A stretch of 6,574 nucleotides of DNA. Source: CBFGWV01 sp965652545 (lineage in GTDB: Bacteria; Pseudomonadota; Gammaproteobacteria; Competibacterales; Competibacteraceae). The notes beneath the pieces were generated by a model. The model ran no database searches. It saw nothing but the letters and a program-made list of their open reading frames with translations, and was not told where the DNA came from. Positions 1 through 6,505 of the stretch are shown piece by piece. The stretch spans positions 1-6,574 of the forward strand of contig CBFGWV010000269.1 in NCBI GenBank assembly GCA_965652545.1, in the 5' to 3' direction. Each line of letters opens with the position of its first letter. The stretch's first letter is position 1. A program made the translations under genes and the position numbers.

Positions 1-9
1 AGGTCGGGC

Positions 10-53
10 ATCCCCCTCTCCCCAACCCCTCTCCCGCAAGGGGCGAGGGGCTT
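10..53 (+). repeat. GC-rich REP-like hairpin repeat, copy 1
   Basis: A pyrimidine-rich block (12-35) is followed by its purine-rich complement. The arms 26-31 (CCCCTC) and 45-50 (GAGGGG) pair, and after one mismatch 33-35 pairs with 41-43, closing on a small loop GCAAG. This gives a stable imperfect stem. The same sequence recurs in inverted orientation at 111-150 and in direct orientation at 6550-6574. Extragenic repeats of this shape are common in GC-rich proteobacteria. I assign it to the REP-like class by shape only. It lies beyond the 3' end of the transporter operon and overlaps no supported gene. Confidence 0.8.
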
Positions 54-110
54 GCGTTGACCAGCCGCGGTGGGAGATTGGTCGCTTCAACACCGTCGCA
101 ACGGAGCGCT

Positions 111-135
111 CCCCTCCCCCCTCGCGGGGGAGGGG
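111..135 (-). terminator. Possible 3' end hairpin of the transporter operon
   Basis: Read on the minus strand, this perfect 10-base-pair, almost pure G-C stem begins about 60 bases after the ATPase stop codon. It is the first strong hairpin downstream of the operon, so it could stop transcription or protect the mRNA 3' end. No T-tract follows it on the minus strand (GAGCGCTCCGTTGCG follows), so it is not a canonical intrinsic terminator. The function is inferred from position and stem strength only. Confidence 0.3.
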
Positions 136-150
136 CTGGGGGAGAGGGGG
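111..150 (-). repeat. GC-rich REP-like hairpin repeat, copy 2 (inverted)
   Basis: Aligned by eye with the reverse complement of 12-50, this copy differs at four positions and by one extra G over 40 bases, so it is clearly the same element in the opposite orientation. Positions 111-120 (CCCCTCCCCC) pair perfectly with 126-135 (GGGGGAGGGG) around the loop CTCGC. The palindrome GGAGCGCTCC (103-112) abuts it. Two inverted copies about 60 bases apart resemble a BIME-type pair. A transcript through both could form either two small hairpins or one long one. Confidence 0.8.
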
Positions 151-195
151 CCGTTTGGGATGGCGAAAACGACACGTCAGCAGCCGCAGCCGCCG

Positions 196-2028
196 TCAGC
201 CCACGGCCTTCAGCTTGGCGACAGTCGCCTCCACCCGCCGCAGGCCGGCATCGCCGTGATGGCAGAGCACGTCATTCCCTTCAGCCAGCCGTACCCGCGG
301 CGGGGGTGTCTTGTCGCAGCGGCCGGCAATACGCACCGGGCAGCGCGGCAGGAAGGGGCACAACCCTGGCCGTATGGCGCCCAAGTCGATTTCAGGCAGC
401 CCCTGGGCGGCGCGGGCGGTCTCCAGCCAGCCTTGGTGCATCTCAGGCACCGAGGCGATCAGCAGGTCCGTGTACGGATGGTACGGCGGCGCCCGGAAGG
501 TCGCCTTCGGCCCCTGCTCCACCAGCGTGCCGGCGTAGAGCACGACGATCTCGTCGCAGATCTTGCGCACGGTGCTGATGTCGTGGCTGATGAACAGGTA
601 AGAGACGTTGAGCTCGCGCCGCAGCTCGGCCATCAGTTCGAGGATCGCCGCACCGACTACCGTATCCAACGCCGAGGTCACCTCGTCGCAGAGGATCAGA
701 TCGGGCTCGGCGGCCAGTGCACGGGCCAGGTTAATGCGTTGCTTCTGCCCACCGGAGAGCTCCCCGGGCCGGCGTCGCGCGACGGCCTGTGGCAGGCGCA
801 CCAGGTCGAGCAACTCGGCGATGCGCCGACGGCGTGCCTCGCCGCTCATACCGTGATAGAACGCCAGCGGCCGGGCCAGGATGCGCTCGATCGTGTGCAG
901 CGGGTTGAGCGCCGTATCGGCGTTTTGGAAGGCGAACTGGATACGCCGGAACTGCTCGCGCGTGCGCCCCTCCAGCGTCGGCGGCAACGGCTGGCCATCG
1001 AGCAGGATCTGCCCCTGGGACGGGGCGATCATGCCGGCGATCGCCCGTGCCAGGGTGGTCTTGCCCGAACCCGACTCGCCGATGATGCCGACGGTGGCGC
1101 CACGGCGGATCGTCAAATCGATGCCTTCGAGCACCGCCCGCCGGCCGGGCATCACCGGGCCGTAGCTGACGGCCAGGTCGCGCACTTGCAGCAGGACGCC
1201 GTCGGCGTTGTCCGTCGGTGCCGCGCCAGCCGCCGTGCCCGAACCGGGCCCCATCGCGGTCAGCAGGCTGCGCGTGTACGGGTGCGCCGGGGCGTCGAGG
1301 AGCTGGCCGGTGCGCGCGGCTTCCTGCACCCGGCCATCGCGCAACACGATGATCTGGTCGGCCATCTGGGCGACGACCGCCAGGTCGTGCGAGACGTACA
1401 CGGCGGTGGTGCCGCATTCGCGCACCACGTTCTTGAACGCGCGCAGCACCTCGATCTGCGTGGTGACATCCAGTGCGGTGGTCGGCTCGTCGAGCACGAC
1501 CAGCGCCGGCTCGGTGATCAAGGCCATGGCCGCCATCAGCCGCTGCAACTGCCCGCCCGAGACCTGGTGCGGAAAGCGCGAGCCGATGCGCTCGGGCTCC
1601 GGCAGGGCCAGGGCGTGGAAGAGCTCGACGGCCTTGGCCTTGGCCTGGCGCCGGGTCATCGTCCGGTGGATCAGGGCGCTTTCGATCACCTGGTCCATGA
1701 TCGTCTTGGCCGGGTTGAACGCGGCCGCGGCGCTCTGGGCGATGTACGACACGGTGCGGCCGCGTAGCCTGGACAGCTCGCGCGGGGACAGCGACAACAC
1801 GTCGATGTCGCCGATTCGCACCGTCCCATCCACGATGCGGCAGCCGCGCCGGGCATAGCCCATAAGAGACAAAGCGATGGTGGTCTTGCCCGAGCCGGAC
1901 TCGCCGATCAGCGCGAGCACCTCGCCCTTGCCGATGGCAAAGTCGACGCCGTGGACGATGGGCGTTTCCACACCCTCTTCGCTGCGTGCGACGACCTTCA
2001 GGCCGCTTACCTTGACGATCTCGTTCAT
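196..2028 (-). CDS. Fused dual ATP-binding protein of a peptide/opine/nickel-type ABC importer
   Basis: This 610-residue cytoplasmic ATPase should power the two permeases encoded just upstream. It holds two complete nucleotide-binding domains in one chain, equivalent to DppD plus DppF and the same layout as GsiA. Domain 1 has Walker A GESGSGKTT (42-50), Q-loop Q98, signature VSGGQ (156-160), Walker B ending D180-E181, and switch H214. Domain 2 has Walker A (317-325), Q368, LSGGQ (424-428), Walker B CDE (447-449) and H482. All catalytic motifs are intact, so both sites should hydrolyse ATP. A Gly/Ala-rich linker lies near 260-277. The C-terminus carries the oligopeptide-transporter tail with YHPYT (516-520) and cysteines C557, C563, C571 and C589, which in DppD-type proteins can hold an Fe-S cluster. 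The start is supported by GGAAGGA (2043-2037) eight bases upstream. The start lies one base beyond the permease stop, implying coupled translation. The substrate is unknown. Confidence 0.95.
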   Translation of the reverse strand: MNEIVKVSGLKVVARSEEGVETPIVHGVDFAIGKGEVLALIGESGSGKTTIALSLMGYARRGCRIVDGTVRIGDIDVLSLSPRELSRLRGRTVSYIAQSAAAAFNPAKTIMDQVIESALIHRTMTRRQAKAKAVELFHALALPEPERIGSRFPHQVSGGQLQRLMAAMALITEPALVVLDEPTTALDVTTQIEVLRAFKNVVRECGTTAVYVSHDLAVVAQMADQIIVLRDGRVQEAARTGQLLDAPAHPYTRSLLTAMGPGSGTAAGAAPTDNADGVLLQVRDLAVSYGPVMPGRRAVLEGIDLTIRRGATVGIIGESGSGKTTLARAIAGMIAPSQGQILLDGQPLPPTLEGRTREQFRRIQFAFQNADTALNPLHTIERILARPLAFYHGMSGEARRRRIAELLDLVRLPQAVARRRPGELSGGQKQRINLARALAAEPDLILCDEVTSALDTVVGAAILELMAELRRELNVSYLFISHDISTVRKICDEIVVLYAGTLVEQGPKATFRAPPYHPYTDLLIASVPEMHQGWLETARAAQGLPEIDLGAIRPGLCPFLPRCPVRIAGRCDKTPPPRVRLAEGNDVLCHHGDAGLRRVEATVAKLKAVG

Positions 2029-2029
2029 G

Positions 2030-2917
2030 TCAGCTGTCCTTCCCGCGTCGCATCTGCCCGCCGACGCTGTCGATGAGCAGGTTCACACCGATGGTCAGGG
2101 TGGCGATCGCCAACGCCGGGGCCAGCACCGCCGGCGCCCCCTCGCCCAGGCCGAGGATGTTCTCGCGCACCAGCGAGCCCCAGTCGGCATCCGGCGGCTG
2201 CACCCCCAGGCCGAGAAAGCTCATGGCCGAGAGCAGCAGCACGATGTAGACGAAGCGCATGCCAAAGTCGGTGAGCACCGGCCGGAACATGTTCGGCAGC
2301 ACCTCGAAGAGCACGATGTACGCCTTGCCCTCCCCGCGCACCCGCGCCGCCTGGATGTAGTCCAACGTCATGACGTTGACCGCCAGCGAGCGGGCGATGC
2401 GATACGACCCGGGCATGTAGGTGAGCGCCGCCATGACGATCAGCAGCGGCACCGAGGAGCCGAACGAGGCCACCATGATCAGCGCGAAGAGCTTGTTGGG
2501 GATGGCGATCAGCGCATCCATGGTGCGGCTCATGAGGCCGTCGACCCAGCCCCCGGCCGCCGCGCCCGTCAGGCCCAGCAAGGTGCCCGAGAGCGAGGCC
2601 AGTACCGTCGCCAGCAAGGCCACACCGATGGTGAACGGCGCCCCGTGCAGCACCCGGCTCAGGATGTCGCGGCCGAAGAAGTCCGTGCCCATGGGGTGTT
2701 GCGTGCTCAGCGGTGCGAACGCCTGGTCGCTGATCAAGGCGTTGGCGTCGTACGGGGCGACCCAGGGGCCGGCCACGGCCATGATCAGCCAGAACCCGAC
2801 AATGAACAGGCCGAGGAGCCCGCTGGCCGAGGGCAGACGGCGGCGCGCGGGGCGGGCGGGCGGCAATGCGGCGTCCGGCGCGCAATCCGGTGTCGGGGGA
2901 GGCATGGAGGTCGTCAT
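2030..2917 (-). CDS. DppC-like permease of a peptide/opine/nickel-type ABC importer
   Basis: This 295-residue inner-membrane subunit is the second half of the transport channel. A Pro/Arg-rich cytoplasmic N-terminus (1-30) leads into TM1 (about 32-54). The family hallmark HPMGTDFFGRDILSRVL follows at 74-90, and five further hydrophobic spans follow at about 95-120, 133-153, 155-171, 218-239 and 264-284. The ATPase-contact EAA loop is at 187-209 (YIQAARVRG...LPN). FLGLGVQPPDADWG (234-247) is another DppC-family signature. The length is normal for the family. The start codon overlaps the preceding permease stop (ATGA, 2917-2914). I see no good Shine-Dalgarno sequence before it, so translation probably depends on coupling. 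One oddity is E205 in the EAA loop, where relatives usually have histidine before the LPN. Domain order and operon position make the family call secure, but the substrate cannot be told. Confidence 0.94.
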   Translation of the reverse strand: MTTSMPPPTPDCAPDAALPPARPARRRLPSASGLLGLFIVGFWLIMAVAGPWVAPYDANALISDQAFAPLSTQHPMGTDFFGRDILSRVLHGAPFTIGVALLATVLASLSGTLLGLTGAAAGGWVDGLMSRTMDALIAIPNKLFALIMVASFGSSVPLLIVMAALTYMPGSYRIARSLAVNVMTLDYIQAARVRGEGKAYIVLFEVLPNMFRPVLTDFGMRFVYIVLLLSAMSFLGLGVQPPDADWGSLVRENILGLGEGAPAVLAPALAIATLTIGVNLLIDSVGGQMRRGKDS

Positions 2918-3867
2918 TTGCGCAGTCTCGGGTTGGACACGATGGCGCAGATGTCCGCCAGCATGACCAGAGTCAGGTAACCCACGCAGAAGAGCATGGC
3001 GCAGGCCTGAACCAGGGGCATGTCGCGGGTGGCCACCGCATCGACCATTAAGGTGGCGATGCCCGGGTAGTTGAAGATCGACTCGACGATGATTACCCCG
3101 CCGAGCAGGTAGGAGAGGCTCAGCGCCACGGCATTGGCGATCGGCCCGATGGCGTTGGGCAGCGCGTGGGTGAGCACCACCCGCACCGGACGCGCCCCCT
3201 TGAGTACGGCCATTTCGATGTACGGCGCATCGAGCTGGTCGATCACCGCCGCCCGCGTCATCCGCGCCATCATGGCCACCAACACGCAGCACAGGGTCAT
3301 CACCGGCATGGCGTAGACGCGCAGCAGCTCGCCCAACGAGGTGATGTCGGAAATGTGCGCCAGGGCCGAGAGCCAGCGCAGGTGCACGGCAAAGATCAGT
3401 ACCGCGATGGTGGCGATCAGGAACTCGGGGACCGACACGGCCGAGACCGCGAACATGTTCACGCCGCGGTCGAACCACGAGCCGCGGTACATCGCCGAGA
3501 GAATGCCGATCGACAGCGCCAGCGGCACCGAGACCAGCGCGGTGGCCGCCGCCAGCATCAGCGTGTTGGGCAGCCGCCCGCCGATCAGATCGGCCACGGG
3601 CAGGCCGTTGACCAGCGAGACGCCCGGGTCCCCACTGAGCAGGCCGCCCAGCCAGTTGACGTAGCGCAGGTACGCGGGGTCGTCGAGCCCGAACTGCGTG
3701 CGCAGCGCTGCCACCGCCTCGGGCGTGGCCGCCTGGCCGAGCATGGCCTCGGCCGCATCGCCCGGCAGCAGGCTGGTGATCGTGAAGATCACCAGCGAGA
3801 CGATCAGCAGCGTCAACGCCCCGGCCCCGATTCGATGCATGACGAATCGCAAGATAGTGCTGTTCAT
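2914..3867 (-). CDS. DppB-like permease of a peptide/opine/nickel-type ABC importer
   Basis: This 317-residue inner-membrane subunit pairs with the DppC-like protein to form the channel. It begins in typical DppB style (MNSTILRFVMHRIGAGAL), with TM1 at about 12-34 and the conserved LLPGD at 33-37. The FGLDDP region (59-64) and the GRLPNTL segment (97-103) follow. Further spans lie at about 104-125, 137-160, 185-205, 245-265 and 287-309. The EAA loop is at 216-239 with G224, H234 and LPN, which is canonical. The reading frame stays open upstream as far as 4173, but that extension is non-hydrophobic and lies inside the binding-protein gene, so I start at 3867. The start has a G-rich purine stretch (GGGGGAG) only two bases before ATG, unusually close; an earlier GGGGA sits ten bases upstream. 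It follows the binding-protein gene by 43 bases. Confidence 0.93.
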   Translation of the reverse strand: MNSTILRFVMHRIGAGALTLLIVSLVIFTITSLLPGDAAEAMLGQAATPEAVAALRTQFGLDDPAYLRYVNWLGGLLSGDPGVSLVNGLPVADLIGGRLPNTLMLAAATALVSVPLALSIGILSAMYRGSWFDRGVNMFAVSAVSVPEFLIATIAVLIFAVHLRWLSALAHISDITSLGELLRVYAMPVMTLCCVLVAMMARMTRAAVIDQLDAPYIEMAVLKGARPVRVVLTHALPNAIGPIANAVALSLSYLLGGVIIVESIFNYPGIATLMVDAVATRDMPLVQACAMLFCVGYLTLVMLADICAIVSNPRLRK

Positions 3868-3910
3868 GACTCCCCCATCCCCATAAGGGCGTGGTCGACC
3901 CGGCAGGGGC
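3868..3910 (-). promoter_or_regulatory. Spacer between binding-protein and permease genes
   Basis: This 43-base gap contains the palindrome GGTCGACC (3893-3900) and G-rich sequence just before the permease start. No T-tract terminator is present. In binding-protein transporters such spacers often reduce downstream expression so that the binding protein is in excess. Only weak pairing potential is visible here, so that role is speculative. Confidence 0.25.
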
Positions 3911-5527
3911 TTACGCCTCCAGCCAGACGTGCTCGGAGAACATGCCGCCCATGAAGCCCCCCAGCGGATGGGCTCCATAGCCGTGCACCTTGGCATTGTG
4001 CGCGTCGAGGATGGTGTTGAACTGCGAAATGCCGATGCCGCAGTGGTCATGAACCAGCACCTGCATATCGGCGTACATCTGCTTGCGCTTGGCCTCGTCG
4101 GTTTCGCCGCGGGCGGCCACCAGCAACTGGTCGAACTGCTCGTTTTTCCAACCCGACTCGTTCCAGGGCGCACCGGACTGGTAGAACAGGCTGAACATCA
4201 GGTCGGCGGTCGGGCGCGGGTTGATGTTGCCGAAACCCAGCGGGTGCTTCATCCAGTGGTTGGACCAGTAGCCGTCCGGGGGCATGCGCTTGATGTCCAG
4301 CTTCAGGCCGATCTGCTGGGCCGAGAGCTGAATCAACTGGGCGACCTCCACCGAGCTGTCGGCGGCCAACGAGGCCACCATGGGAATGGTCCCGGTGACA
4401 CCGGACTTCTGCAGGTGGTGCTTGGCCTTGTCCGGATCGAACGGGCGCTGCGGCAGGTCGGCGGCAAAGAAACGGTGGCCGGGGGCAATCGGCTGGTCGT
4501 TGCCGATGACGCCGAAGCCGCCGAAAGCGACGCGGCGGATCTGCTCGCGGTCGAGCAGGTACTTCATCGCCAGCACGAAATCGGGGTTCTGCACCGGGCC
4601 GAGTTCATCGCGCAGAACCAGATCGGTGAAGCCGCCGCTGGGGGACTCCAGCACCTTCAAGCGGGCATCCGCGGCGATACCCGGCACCGAGCGCGGGTTG
4701 ACCGAGTTGATGATGTCCACATCGCCAGACATCAGCGCGTTGACCCGGGCGGCCTGGTCGGGGATCGAAAAGATCTCGATCTCATCCAGGTACGGCTGCC
4801 CCGGCTTCCAGTAATTTTCATTGCGCACGCCGATCGAGCGCACGCCGGGATTGAACTCCGTGCACTTGAAGGGGCCAGTGCCGTTGGCGGTGGCGAAATC
4901 GGTGGTGCCATCGCGCACGATGAGGAAATGCGAGGTGCCGAGAATCGCCGGCAGGTCGGCGTTGGGCGTGCTCAGGCGGATCTGCACCTCGTGCGGGCCA
5001 GTAGCCTTCACCTCCGCGATCTGCTCGGCCACCGTGCGTGCCTTGGACCCGAGGTCGGGGTTCTTGTGGCGGCCCAGGGAGTAGACCACATCGGCCGAGG
5101 TGAACGGGCTGCCGTCGTGGAAGCGCACGTCTTTGCGCAGGGCGACCGTCCACAGCAGCGCATCGTCGGTGGCAAAGGACTCGGCCAGCGCCATCTGCGG
5201 CACCAGGGCCGCGTCCAGCACGGTCAGGCCGCTGTAGAACATAAAGGCGCGGGTGTAGTCGGTGCCGTTCGAGCCCTTGGCCGGGTCCAGCGTATCGGCA
5301 TTGGAGCCCGACCCACTGGCCACCTTGATGCGTCCGCCGGTCCTGGGTGTCTGCGCAAAGGCGGTGCCCGCGGCGGTCAACAGCCCGCCGGCGGTGGTGG
5401 CGAGAATGCCGCTGGCCATCATCGCCTGCAAAAGGGCGCGACGCGAAATACCGCGGTTTAGGTCATCGCTGATTCGCGCAATCAATTGCGCATTCCAGCC
5501 CTCGTTCGAGCCATTATTGTCTTTCAT
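3911..5527 (-). CDS. Family-5 extracellular solute-binding protein with Tat-type signal
   Basis: This 538-residue protein is predicted to capture the substrate in the periplasm and deliver it to the permeases encoded downstream. A 25-residue polar leader precedes a twin-arginine motif SRRALLQ (28-34), a hydrophobic core (about 35-55) and the likely cleavage site AFA|Q after residue 58. The mature part has family-5 (SBP_bac_5, DppA/OppA-like) landmarks: LDPAKG at 80-85, LRKDVRFHDGSPFTSADVVYS at 130-150, NGTGPF at 215-220, and NENYWKPGQPYLDEIEI at 236-252. Length is normal for the class. The start is fixed by a strong GGAGG (5539-5535) seven bases upstream. No lipoprotein cysteine follows the signal, so a soluble periplasmic protein is expected. 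The family includes binders of peptides, opines, nickel-chelates, glutathione and sugars, and nothing visible fixes the ligand. C222 and C496 are the only mature cysteines I see. Confidence 0.94.
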   Translation of the reverse strand: MKDNNGSNEGWNAQLIARISDDLNRGISRRALLQAMMASGILATTAGGLLTAAGTAFAQTPRTGGRIKVASGSGSNADTLDPAKGSNGTDYTRAFMFYSGLTVLDAALVPQMALAESFATDDALLWTVALRKDVRFHDGSPFTSADVVYSLGRHKNPDLGSKARTVAEQIAEVKATGPHEVQIRLSTPNADLPAILGTSHFLIVRDGTTDFATANGTGPFKCTEFNPGVRSIGVRNENYWKPGQPYLDEIEIFSIPDQAARVNALMSGDVDIINSVNPRSVPGIAADARLKVLESPSGGFTDLVLRDELGPVQNPDFVLAMKYLLDREQIRRVAFGGFGVIGNDQPIAPGHRFFAADLPQRPFDPDKAKHHLQKSGVTGTIPMVASLAADSSVEVAQLIQLSAQQIGLKLDIKRMPPDGYWSNHWMKHPLGFGNINPRPTADLMFSLFYQSGAPWNESGWKNEQFDQLLVAARGETDEAKRKQMYADMQVLVHDHCGIGISQFNTILDAHNAKVHGYGAHPLGGFMGGMFSEHVWLEA

Positions 5528-5674
5528 GATGTGTCCTCCGACTCGGGTTAGTAAACGCTACGCTTTTTATCGGATGGCCTATCCTGGCCATTGCGGTCAT
5601 TGGCGTGCCGCAGTCAATGAATCAGGTCCTGAAAACCGGGAACACGCCCTTCATCGTCGTGCCCCGGCCCCGCG
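5528..5674 (-). other. Intergenic region between HAD and transporter genes
   Basis: This 147-base non-coding stretch contains an inverted repeat ATGGCC-N6-GGCCAT (5574-5591). A second dyad is TGCGG-N11-CCGCA (5592-5612), with outer CATTG (5589-5593) and CAATG (5615-5619) arms partly matching. Neither hairpin is followed by a T-tract in the direction of transcription, so read-through from the HAD gene is plausible. A TTGACT hexamer (5617-5612, minus) has no acceptable -10 at the right distance. The region may hold a regulated promoter for the transporter genes, but I cannot place it. Confidence 0.4.
5535..5539 (-). promoter_or_regulatory. Strong ribosome binding site of the binding-protein gene
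   Basis: GGAGG on the minus strand stands seven bases before the ATG at 5527. It is the best Shine-Dalgarno match in the operon, as expected for the subunit needed in greatest amount, and it fixes the start of the long Tat-type leader. Confidence 0.75.
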
Positions 5675-6343
5675 TTACAGGCCGACCAGCGCCGGCAGGC
5701 CGCCGAGATCGCTGATCTCGTGGTAGCCGTAGTACGGCGTGGAGGGCTCGTGGCCGCGGGAGACGAAAACCTTGTTGCGAATGCCCATGTCGTGCGCCGA
5801 CATCAGGTCGTAACGCAGGCTTGAAGAGACATGCAGGATGTCCTCCGGCCCGCAGCCGAGCTCATCGAGCATGTACTCGAACGCCCGCAGACGGGGCTTG
5901 TACGCCTGCGCCTGCTCAGCGGTGTACACGCGGTGAAACGGCGCCTCCAACTTGTCGACGTTGCTGGGAATCACCGCGTCCATGGCGTTGGAGAGGATTA
6001 CCAGCGGATAAGCCTGAGCCAGGCGCGAGAGGGCCTCGGGCACATCGGGGTGCGGCCCCCAGGTCGGCACGGCGTCGTAGAACTGCTTACCCTCGTCATT
6101 GCGATATTCGATACCCCAGCGGCGGCAGGTGCGCTGCACCGCGTTGCGGGCGACCTCGAGATAGGGTTTCCAGTGGCCAAGGACTTCGTCCAGCCGATAG
6201 GCGGAAAAGTCGCGCGTGAACTGGTCCATATCCGCCGGGGCGATTCGATCGGCGAAAACCTCGCGGGCAACATCGGCCATGCGGAAGTTAATCAGCGTGC
6301 CGTAGCAGTCGAAGGTGATGTATTTGGGCCTGAGGGTAGTCAT
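5675..6343 (-). CDS. HAD-superfamily hydrolase, 2-haloacid dehalogenase type (type II-like)
   Basis: This 222-residue protein is predicted to be cytoplasmic. Motif I is FDCYGTLINF (11-20): D12 would be the nucleophile, and Y14 replaces the second aspartate of HAD phosphatases (DxD), as in L-2-haloacid dehalogenases. Motif II is LSN (117-119), motif III K149 in AYKPR, and motif IV HVSSSLRYDL (171-180) with D179. A helical cap of about 75 residues lies between motifs I and II. Length fits the family (about 220-240). Real dehalogenases usually read VSSNAWD at motif IV, so this differs there, and the substrate may not be a haloacid. The start at 6343 is chosen because family members start a few residues before motif I and AAGG (6355-6352) stands eight bases upstream; an in-frame ATG at 6400 adds only a Cys-rich tail. 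It is first in the operon, 147 bases before the transporter genes. A role in processing the imported compound is inferred. Confidence 0.88.
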   Translation of the reverse strand: MTTLRPKYITFDCYGTLINFRMADVAREVFADRIAPADMDQFTRDFSAYRLDEVLGHWKPYLEVARNAVQRTCRRWGIEYRNDEGKQFYDAVPTWGPHPDVPEALSRLAQAYPLVILSNAMDAVIPSNVDKLEAPFHRVYTAEQAQAYKPRLRAFEYMLDELGCGPEDILHVSSSLRYDLMSAHDMGIRNKVFVSRGHEPSTPYYGYHEISDLGGLPALVGL

Positions 6344-6402
6344 GTCGTTCGCCTTGTTGTGCGCTGTTCCATGGCAGCAATTACAGCAGCAGCCGAGCAT
6401 GC

Positions 6403-6413
6403 ATACGTCGTAT
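6403..6413. promoter_or_regulatory. Dyad ATACG-T-CGTAT, possible operator
   Basis: This is a perfect five-base inverted repeat around one central base. If the TATAAA at 6435-6430 is the -10, this dyad would sit about ten to twenty bases after the transcription start, a usual place for a repressor site. No regulator gene is present in the window to pair with it. Confidence 0.3.
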
Positions 6414-6429
6414 TTTGGACCGCCTCTGG

Positions 6430-6458
6430 TTTATAAACTGTCGAATTGCACCGCTCAG
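6430..6458 (-). promoter_or_regulatory. Candidate sigma-70 promoter of the operon
   Basis: On the minus strand TATAAA (6435-6430) matches the -10 consensus at five of six positions. Seventeen bases upstream is CTGAGC (6458-6453), a poor -35 with three matches. The -10 lies inside a perfect palindrome GTTTATAAAC (6429-6438) and is the most AT-rich spot in the leader. Transcription would begin near 6423, leaving a leader of about 80 bases. A weak -35 would fit a promoter that needs an activator. Confidence 0.35.
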
Positions 6459-6460
6459 AT

Positions 6461-6473
6461 AGCAGGTCCTGCT
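6461..6473. promoter_or_regulatory. Dyad AGCAGG-T-CCTGCT, possible regulator site
   Basis: This perfect six-base inverted repeat with one central base lies directly upstream of the candidate -35 (6458-6453). The heptamer TGCACCG occurs twice in direct orientation around it, at 6447-6453 and 6473-6479, 26 bases apart. The position suits an activator or repressor dimer. No T-tract follows on either strand, so it is not a terminator. Confidence 0.35.
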
Positions 6474-6505
6474 GCACCGTAAAAAGGCATCTTGCTCGAC
6501 CTTAG

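Noticed and set aside
70..1767. Plus-strand open frame of 565 codons opposite the ATPase gene
   Set aside because: Its translation is rich in Arg, Gly, His and Gln with no recognisable domain, while the minus strand has intact Walker, signature and switch motifs. Long antisense frames are expected in GC-rich genes.
1877..2980. Plus-strand open frame of 367 codons spanning the permease and ATPase junction
   Set aside because: It crosses two supported genes on the other strand, and its product is an Arg/His/Gln-rich string without hydrophobic or catalytic structure.
3868..4173. N-terminal extension of the DppB-like permease
   Set aside because: It would overlap the binding-protein gene by about 260 bases and adds 102 residues with no membrane character. 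The typical family N-terminus begins at 3867.
3929..5461. Plus-strand open frame of 510 codons opposite the binding-protein gene
   Set aside because: It mirrors codon bias of a well-supported minus-strand gene, has no ribosome binding site or domain signal, and has low-complexity charged composition.
5574..5591. Inverted repeat ATGGCC/GGCCAT as an intrinsic terminator of the HAD gene
   Set aside because: On the minus strand it is followed by CCGATAAAAAG rather than a T-tract, and the stem is only six base pairs.
5589..5617. TTGACT as the -35 of a promoter for the transporter genes
   Set aside because: At 16 to 18 bases spacing the possible -10 hexamers (CGCAAT, GCAATG, CAATGG) match the consensus poorly.
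6344..6400. Upstream in-frame ATG that would extend the HAD protein by 19 residues
   Set aside because: The extension is a Cys-rich run unlike the family, runs back toward the likely promoter region, and the ATG at 6343 has AAGG at good spacing.
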